Of a DNA stretch of 64,000 nucleotides, positions 57,955 to 64,000 are shown one piece after another (the first letter of the stretch is position 1; every line of letters begins with the position of its first letter). The DNA comes from an uncultured Bifidobacterium sp. (GTDB lineage: Bacteria; Actinomycetota; Actinomycetes; Actinomycetales; Bifidobacteriaceae): assembly GCF_959020145.1 (NCBI RefSeq), contig NZ_CAUEQY010000008.1:19724-83723 (forward strand), read 5' to 3'. The translations under genes were made by a program, and so were the position numbers. The notes beneath the pieces were generated by a model. It saw nothing but the letters and a program-made list of their open reading frames with translations. It did no database searches and had not been told where the DNA came from.

Positions 57955-59355
57955 ATGACTGACGATTTGTTTGCCGCGATGGACGCGCCGGATGATGTGA
58001 CGCGCCCGCTTGCCGTACGCATGCGCCCAGCGAGCATCGACGATGTGGTGGGGCAATCACGGGTATTGGGGGAGGGGTCGCCATTGCGCAGACTCGCCAA
58101 CCCCGCTTCGAAAGGCTCGCTCACCGCACCGAGCTCCATCATCCTGTTCGGACCTCCCGGAGTCGGCAAAACCACCCTCGCCTATATCGTCGCCAAACAG
58201 TCCGGCCGTGTCTTCGAGGAACTGTCCGCGGTCACCTCCGGCGTCAAGGACGTGCGTGACGTGCTCAAACGCGCGCACGAACGTCTCGTCTCCGAAGGCA
58301 AGGAAACGGTGTTGTTCATCGACGAGGTGCACCGCTTCTCCAAATCGCAGCAGGATGCGTTGCTGCCCAGTGTGGAAAACCGCGACGTCACCTTCATCGC
58401 GGCCACCACGGAAAACCCAAGCTTCTCCGTCATCAAGCCGCTGCTCAGCCGATCCGTGGTCGTCAAACTCGAATCGCTGGAACCGGACGATCTGAAAACG
58501 CTGATCAATCGCGCCATCGCAAGCGAACACGGCCTTGACAACGAAATCAGAATCACCGACGAGGCTGTGGATGAGATCATCCGCATGGCCGGCGGCGACG
58601 CACGTAAGACACTGACCATCCTCGAAGCCGCGGCCGGCGCGCTCACTGGTGACAAAGAACGCAAAAAAGGCGCGAAACGGCCCATCATCACGCCTGATGT
58701 GGTGTCGAAGGTCATGGACGTGGCCACCGTGCGTTACGACAAGGACGGAGACGACCACTACGACGTCATCTCGGCGTTCATCAAATCCATGCGAGGCTCC
58801 GATCCGGACGCCACCATGCATTATCTGGCCCGCATGCTGCGCGCGGGGGAAGACCCGCGCTTCATCGCACGACGCATCATGATCGCCGCATCCGAGGAAG
58901 TCGGCATGGCCGCCCCGCAGGTCCTGCAAGTCACCGTAGCCGCGGCGCAGGCAGTGGCCATGATCGGCATGCCCGAAGCGCGCATCATTCTTGCCGAAGC
59001 GGCGCTCGCCGTCGCCACCGCGCCCAAATCCAACGCCAGCTACAACGCCATCAACGCGGCGCTCGCCGACGTGGACGCGGGGCTTATCGGCCAAGTGCCG
59101 CTGCATCTGCGCAATGCGCCGACCGCGCTGATGAAAAGCTGGGGCAACCACGAAGGCTACCGGTACGCGCACGATTGGCCGGGCGCGGTGGCGCCGCAGC
59201 AGTACATGCCTGACGAATTGCAGGGGCGCGAGTATTACCATCCGAACGACCGCGGTTACGAGCATGAGGTCAAGCCGAGATTGGAGCGGATTCGGAAGAT
59301 TCTGCACGAAGAGGACGATAACGGTGACGGCCGTTCCGGCCAGCGCAATGCCTGA
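57955..59355 (+). CDS. rarA: Replication-associated recombination protein RarA (MgsA)
   Basis: The 466-residue AAA+ protein is of the clamp-loader type: Walker A GPPGVGKTT, Walker B LFIDEVHR, sensor TTENPSFS and the C-terminal tetramerisation domain (SMRGSDPDATMHYLARML, LGQVP-like). RarA acts at stalled replication forks. The start ATG 57955 is preferred because of the -10 box upstream; earlier codons lack similarity. Confidence 0.92.
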   Translation: MTDDLFAAMDAPDDVTRPLAVRMRPASIDDVVGQSRVLGEGSPLRRLANPASKGSLTAPSSIILFGPPGVGKTTLAYIVAKQSGRVFEELSAVTSGVKDVRDVLKRAHERLVSEGKETVLFIDEVHRFSKSQQDALLPSVENRDVTFIAATTENPSFSVIKPLLSRSVVVKLESLEPDDLKTLINRAIASEHGLDNEIRITDEAVDEIIRMAGGDARKTLTILEAAAGALTGDKERKKGAKRPIITPDVVSKVMDVATVRYDKDGDDHYDVISAFIKSMRGSDPDATMHYLARMLRAGEDPRFIARRIMIAASEEVGMAAPQVLQVTVAAAQAVAMIGMPEARIILAEAALAVATAPKSNASYNAINAALADVDAGLIGQVPLHLRNAPTALMKSWGNHEGYRYAHDWPGAVAPQQYMPDELQGREYYHPNDRGYEHEVKPRLERIRKILHEEDDNGDGRSGQRNA

Positions 59356-59493
59356 TGTTCGTTTCCTGCAGGCATTGGGTCAGGGGTTCCGCTAAAATTC
59401 TTCGCTGGGGTTGACGCCTGCTTGCTTTGCAAGGCCCATGCGTCAATCGCGGCGTCGCACATGGCCGCAGGAAAAAGTGCGCGGAAAGTGATT

Positions 59494-61005
59494 ATGAAAG
59501 AACGGAATACAACGCTCGAAACCACCGACCATAACAATCGGAACAATAGCGAAAACATCAAGGAAACGCCGGACGAACGCATTCCCGGCAAACTCATCGG
59601 CGCCATCGTGGCGGTCGGCTCGCTCGCCTTCATCGGCATCCTCACCGAAACCGTGATGACGGTGCTGTTCCCACAGCTCATGCGGGAATTCAACGTGAAC
59701 ACTGCTACTGTGCAGTGGATCACCACCATCTACCTGCTGACGGTCGCAGCCACCATGCCGCTGTCGTCGTATCTTAACCGCAAATTCAAGCATCGCGTCC
59801 TGTTCCTCGCCGCGGTGGCGCTTGCGGTGCTTGGCTCGCTGACCATGATCTTCGGCCATGCGTTCCCGGTGATTCTAGTAGCCCGCATCATCCAGGGCAT
59901 CGGCTCCGGCGTGGCCACACCGCTGATGATGAACATCATTCTCGAACAGTCCCCACGCAGCAAGGTCGGACGACTGATGGGCGTCGGTTCGCTCGTCATC
60001 ACCGTGGCGCCCGCCATCGGCCCGACCGTGGGTGGCGCGGTGTCGAGCATTCTGCCATGGCGTGCGATTTTCGTCATTGTCATTCCCGTGATTCTGCTGA
60101 TTTCGCTGCCTGTCGGCCTCAAATGCATCGAACAGCACCGTCCGACGGAAGAGGCGCATCTGAATCCGCTGCAGTTCGCGGCGATTGTGCTGGCGTTGTG
60201 CGGTCTAGTGATGTTCCTGAACCAGGCGGGCGTGGCTGTTGCCGCCGCCGTTTCGGGTGGTGTGGCTACAGCGCCGGCGATTTTCGCAGTGATCAGCCTG
60301 ATCGTCGGCTTGGGATCGCTTTTCTTCTTCGGATGGTCGTCCCGTCGTTCCTTCTCGCCGCTGATTCGCTTGGGATGGCTGCGTGATCCGATGGTGCTGC
60401 TGCATCTGATCGCCTACATGCTGCTGCCAATCGTCGGCATCGGCTTCGGCTATGTGATCACCAATCTTGCCCAGCTTTCCCTGGGAACGAACGCGTTCCT
60501 GGCAGGCGCGCTGGTGCTGCCGGGCGCGTTGATCGGCGCTTTCTTCGCACCGATCGGCGGCACGCTGTACGACCGTTTCGGCCCTGTCCGCCCGATTCTG
60601 GGCGCGTTCTTCCTGGCGATCTGCGGCCCGATCCTGCTGCTGGTCTTCTCCATGCGGCTGACGCCGGCCACGCTTGCCGGTTTCTACTTCATCTTCGGAC
60701 TTGGCTATGCGCTTGGCTTCTCCAACATCATGACCAATGCGTTGCGCAGCATTGCGCCGCAATTCATGCCGGATGGCAACGCCGTGTTCAACACCTGCCT
60801 GCAGTTCGGTGGCGCAGCCGGAACCGCGCTGTTCTCCACGGTGCTGTCCGTGGCCCAGGCCGGCGCTGGCAAGGAAGGAACCGAGGCATTCAGCCATGCC
60901 ACGGCGGTTGGCGGCAGTTGGACGTTCACCGTCATGATCGTGATTGTCGCCGTTGCAATCTGCTGCCTGATTACCGCCTTCCGCATCGGCGCGAAACGCG
61001 AATAA
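59494..61005 (+). CDS. MFS transporter, DHA2-type drug exporter
   Basis: The 503-residue protein has a charged, Asn-rich N-terminus (1-35) and about 14 membrane helices, as in the DHA2 proton-drug antiporters. Motifs seen are LNRKFKHR (motif A-like), ARIIQGIGSG (motif B) and GPTVGGAVS (motif C). Its substrate is unknown. GGAAAG precedes ATG 59494. Confidence 0.85.
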   Translation: MKERNTTLETTDHNNRNNSENIKETPDERIPGKLIGAIVAVGSLAFIGILTETVMTVLFPQLMREFNVNTATVQWITTIYLLTVAATMPLSSYLNRKFKHRVLFLAAVALAVLGSLTMIFGHAFPVILVARIIQGIGSGVATPLMMNIILEQSPRSKVGRLMGVGSLVITVAPAIGPTVGGAVSSILPWRAIFVIVIPVILLISLPVGLKCIEQHRPTEEAHLNPLQFAAIVLALCGLVMFLNQAGVAVAAAVSGGVATAPAIFAVISLIVGLGSLFFFGWSSRRSFSPLIRLGWLRDPMVLLHLIAYMLLPIVGIGFGYVITNLAQLSLGTNAFLAGALVLPGALIGAFFAPIGGTLYDRFGPVRPILGAFFLAICGPILLLVFSMRLTPATLAGFYFIFGLGYALGFSNIMTNALRSIAPQFMPDGNAVFNTCLQFGGAAGTALFSTVLSVAQAGAGKEGTEAFSHATAVGGSWTFTVMIVIVAVAICCLITAFRIGAKRE

Positions 61006-61056
61006 CCGTGTTTTCGCCGTCGACTTCTCCACTGTGGGCGCAATTTTGTTCCCCGT

Positions 61057-61077
61057 CGCTTCGAAGCGGTAGGCTGT
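61057..61077 (+). promoter_or_regulatory. Palindrome at the clpP1 promoter
   Basis: CGCTTCGAAGCG (61057-61068) is a perfect 12-bp palindrome. It overlaps the element CGAAGCGGTAGGCTGT shared with clpC. TAGGCT (61070-61075) or TATAGA (61083-61088) could be the -10. It may be a ClgR site. Confidence 0.45.
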
Positions 61078-61110
61078 GAAACTATAGAGAACACTGGAAA
61101 AGGAGACAAG

Positions 61111-61731
61111 GTGAGCAACCTTAGTGCACCCCTGCCCGTCATGGCTGGCGAAGACATGCCGGCAGGACCCACCGATCCGATTTTCAACCGCCTGCTCAAG
61201 GACCGCATCATCTGGATGGGTGAGGAAGTCAAGGACGAGATGGCCAACCGCATTTGCGCGCAGATGTTGATGCTGGCCGCCGAGGATCCGAAAAAGGATA
61301 TCTGGCTGTACATCAATTCCCCGGGCGGCTCCATCACCGCGGGCATGGCCATCTACGATACCATGCAGCTCATCGAGCCGGACGTGGCCACCGTGGGCTT
61401 GGGCATGTGCGCATCCATGGGCCAGTTCCTGCTGAGCTCCGGTACCAAGGGCAAGCGCTTCCTGACCTCGCATGCGCGTGTGCTGATGCATCAGCCGTCC
61501 GGCGGCATCGGCGGCACCGCCACTGACGTGCGCATCAACGCCGAGCTGATCATGGACATGAAAAAGACCATGAGCGAGTTGACCGCCGAGCAGACTGGGC
61601 ACACCGTCGAGGAAATCTACCGCGACAACGAGTACGACCACTGGTTCACCGCCCAAGAAGCGTTGGAGTACGGCTTTGTGGACAAGCTCGTTTCCACCCA
61701 CGACACGATGAGCGCCACCAAGGGAGAGTGA
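61111..61731 (+). CDS. clpP1: ATP-dependent Clp protease proteolytic subunit 1
   Basis: The 206-residue peptidase has GGSITAGMA, the Ser in GMCASMGQ, the His in LMHQPSGG and the Asp region near DNEYDHW. With ClpP2 it forms a mixed tetradecamer in actinobacteria, driven by ClpC or ClpX. Start GTG 61111 follows AAAAGGAG. clpP2 starts 2 bases after its stop. Confidence 0.95.
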   Translation: MSNLSAPLPVMAGEDMPAGPTDPIFNRLLKDRIIWMGEEVKDEMANRICAQMLMLAAEDPKKDIWLYINSPGGSITAGMAIYDTMQLIEPDVATVGLGMCASMGQFLLSSGTKGKRFLTSHARVLMHQPSGGIGGTATDVRINAELIMDMKKTMSELTAEQTGHTVEEIYRDNEYDHWFTAQEALEYGFVDKLVSTHDTMSATKGE

Positions 61732-61733
61732 CC

Positions 61734-62435
61734 ATGGCAAGCGAAGAAGCACAGTTTGTAGCCCGCGCCGAACGTCTGGCCGGACCGACCGGTGTGGTCG
61801 GCTTCCAGAGGGCTGCGGCGCGTGAGGCCGCGTTCGCACCGCAGAACCGTTACGTTCTGCCGCAGTTCGAGGAAAAGACCCCGTACGGATACAAGAGGCA
61901 GGATCCGTACACCCGCCTGTTCGAGGATCGCATCATCTTCATGGGCGTGCAGGTGGACGACACCTCCGCCGATGACATCATGGCCCAGCTGCTGGTTTTG
62001 GAAAGCCAGGATCCGAACCGTGACGTGATGATGTACATCAATTCGCCGGGCGGTTCCATGACGGCCATGACCGCCATCTACGACACCATGCAGTACATCA
62101 AGCCGGACGTGCAGACCGTATGCCTCGGCCAGGCCGCCTCGGCCGCGGCCATCCTGCTGGCCGCCGGCGCCAAAGGCAAACGTCTGATGCTGCCGAACGC
62201 CCGCGTGCTCATCCACCAGCCGGCCATCGACCAGGGCTTCGGCAAGGCCACGGAGATTGAAATCCAGGCCAAGGAGATGCTGCGTATGCGTGAATGGCTG
62301 GAGAACACGCTGGCCAAGCATACCGGTCGTGACATCGAGAAGATCCGCAAGGACATCGAAGTGGACACGTTCCTGACGGCCCAGGAGGCCAAGGAATACG
62401 GCATCGTTGACGAGGTGCTGGAACATCGCAGCTGA
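61734..62435 (+). CDS. clpP2: ATP-dependent Clp protease proteolytic subunit 2
   Basis: The 233-residue peptidase has GGSMTAMTA, the Ser in GQAASAAA, the His in LIHQPAID and a C-terminal Asp region. The N-terminus is about 40 residues longer than ClpP1 and may be processed. ATG 61734 has AGGGAGAG 5 bases before it; GTG 61728 would overlap clpP1. Confidence 0.95.
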   Translation: MASEEAQFVARAERLAGPTGVVGFQRAAAREAAFAPQNRYVLPQFEEKTPYGYKRQDPYTRLFEDRIIFMGVQVDDTSADDIMAQLLVLESQDPNRDVMMYINSPGGSMTAMTAIYDTMQYIKPDVQTVCLGQAASAAAILLAAGAKGKRLMLPNARVLIHQPAIDQGFGKATEIEIQAKEMLRMREWLENTLAKHTGRDIEKIRKDIEVDTFLTAQEAKEYGIVDEVLEHRS

Positions 62436-62465
62436 GCCTGCGGTGGAATGATATCTTCACAAATG

Positions 62466-62505
62466 CAATACCCCTGCCGGGTCGCGGCAGGGGTATTGTG
62501 TTTTC
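62466..62505 (+). terminator. Terminator between clpP2 and clpX
   Basis: A perfect 14-bp stem, CAATACCCCTGCCG with its complement, around a 5-base loop, followed by TGTTTTCT. It implies that clpX can be transcribed separately or only by read-through. Confidence 0.85.
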
Positions 62506-62539
62506 TAAACGGCAGATATGTGAAACGAAGAGGTTGCGA

Positions 62540-63853
<1,314 letters not shown>

Positions 63854-63940
63854 GGCCGAAAACTCCTGCGACACGCCGAGATTTTGCCTGGAGTTCATTT
63901 GGGTGTATCTTATTCGAGTTGCCGAAAACAAGACAACGTT

Positions 63941-64000
63941 GCGCGAGTAGCCCAGCGGATTAGAGCAGCTGACTACGGATCAGCAGGTCGCAGGTTCGAA
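63941..64000 (+). tRNA. tRNA-Arg (ACG), cut by the window edge
   Basis: The first 60 bases of a tRNA: acceptor GCGCGAG, D-arm from GCCC to GAGC, anticodon stem GCTGA/TCAGC with loop CTACGGA (anticodon ACG), variable AGGTC, and T-arm GCAGGTTCGAA up to the window end. The 3' part of the T-stem and acceptor are missing. Confidence 0.92.

Overview
The window looks like a chromosomal segment of a high-GC Gram-positive bacterium, most likely a Bifidobacterium. Pointers are actinobacterial gene families (Pup/PafA/Dop/ARC, DUF3027 next to a cold-shock protein, DUF3516 helicase, PriA without ATPase motifs, two ClpP paralogues), tandem CIRCE elements at groL, and carB-pyrF-gmk-rpoZ-metK-priA-fmt synteny. 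I see no insertion sequence, prophage, CRISPR array or rRNA. One partial tRNA-Arg lies at the right edge. Coding density is high and no gene-free stretch exceeds 300 bp.

Layout: 1-10 kb holds nucleotide and translation housekeeping genes (3' end of carB, a PyrF-like gene, gmk, rpoZ, metK, priA, a HAD phosphatase, fmt), with ilvD inserted on the opposite strand between gmk and rpoZ. 10-17 kb holds serB (minus strand) and a pupylation locus (ARC, dop, an inositol-monophosphatase-like gene, pup, pafA) with no proteasome genes. 17-23 kb, on the minus strand, holds a small two-gene operon of unknown function, an HU gene, a large membrane protein with a kinase-like middle, and purB. 23-30 kb is a long minus-strand run: a lipase-like protein coupled to a small WXG-type protein, then a tightly overlapping MoxR / DUF58 / membrane / VWA / VWA / membrane operon. 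30-40 kb holds ung, a LytR_C protein, groL under two CIRCE operators, a WXG100 protein, a membrane-protein/response-regulator/histidine-kinase operon, a cold-shock/DUF3027 pair and a universal stress protein. 40-48 kb holds clpC, a DUF349 protein, hisS and aspS. 48-54 kb holds two adjacent polar amino-acid ABC importers. 54-64 kb holds ppk2, a DUF3516 helicase, rarA, an MFS exporter, clpP1-clpP2, clpX and the tRNA.

Taken together, the segment is rich in protein quality control: tagging (Pup), unfolding and degradation (ClpC, ClpP1P2, ClpX, ARC) and folding (GroEL). The points most worth a second look are: a PyrF homologue that has lost its catalytic Lys and Asp; an inositol-phosphatase-like protein with a damaged metal site inside the pupylation locus; a WXG-lipase pair; a flippase-like membrane protein with a degenerate kinase domain; about nine genes whose -10 box sits 6-8 bp from the start codon, indicating leaderless mRNAs; and a cluster of four perfect hairpins after clpC.
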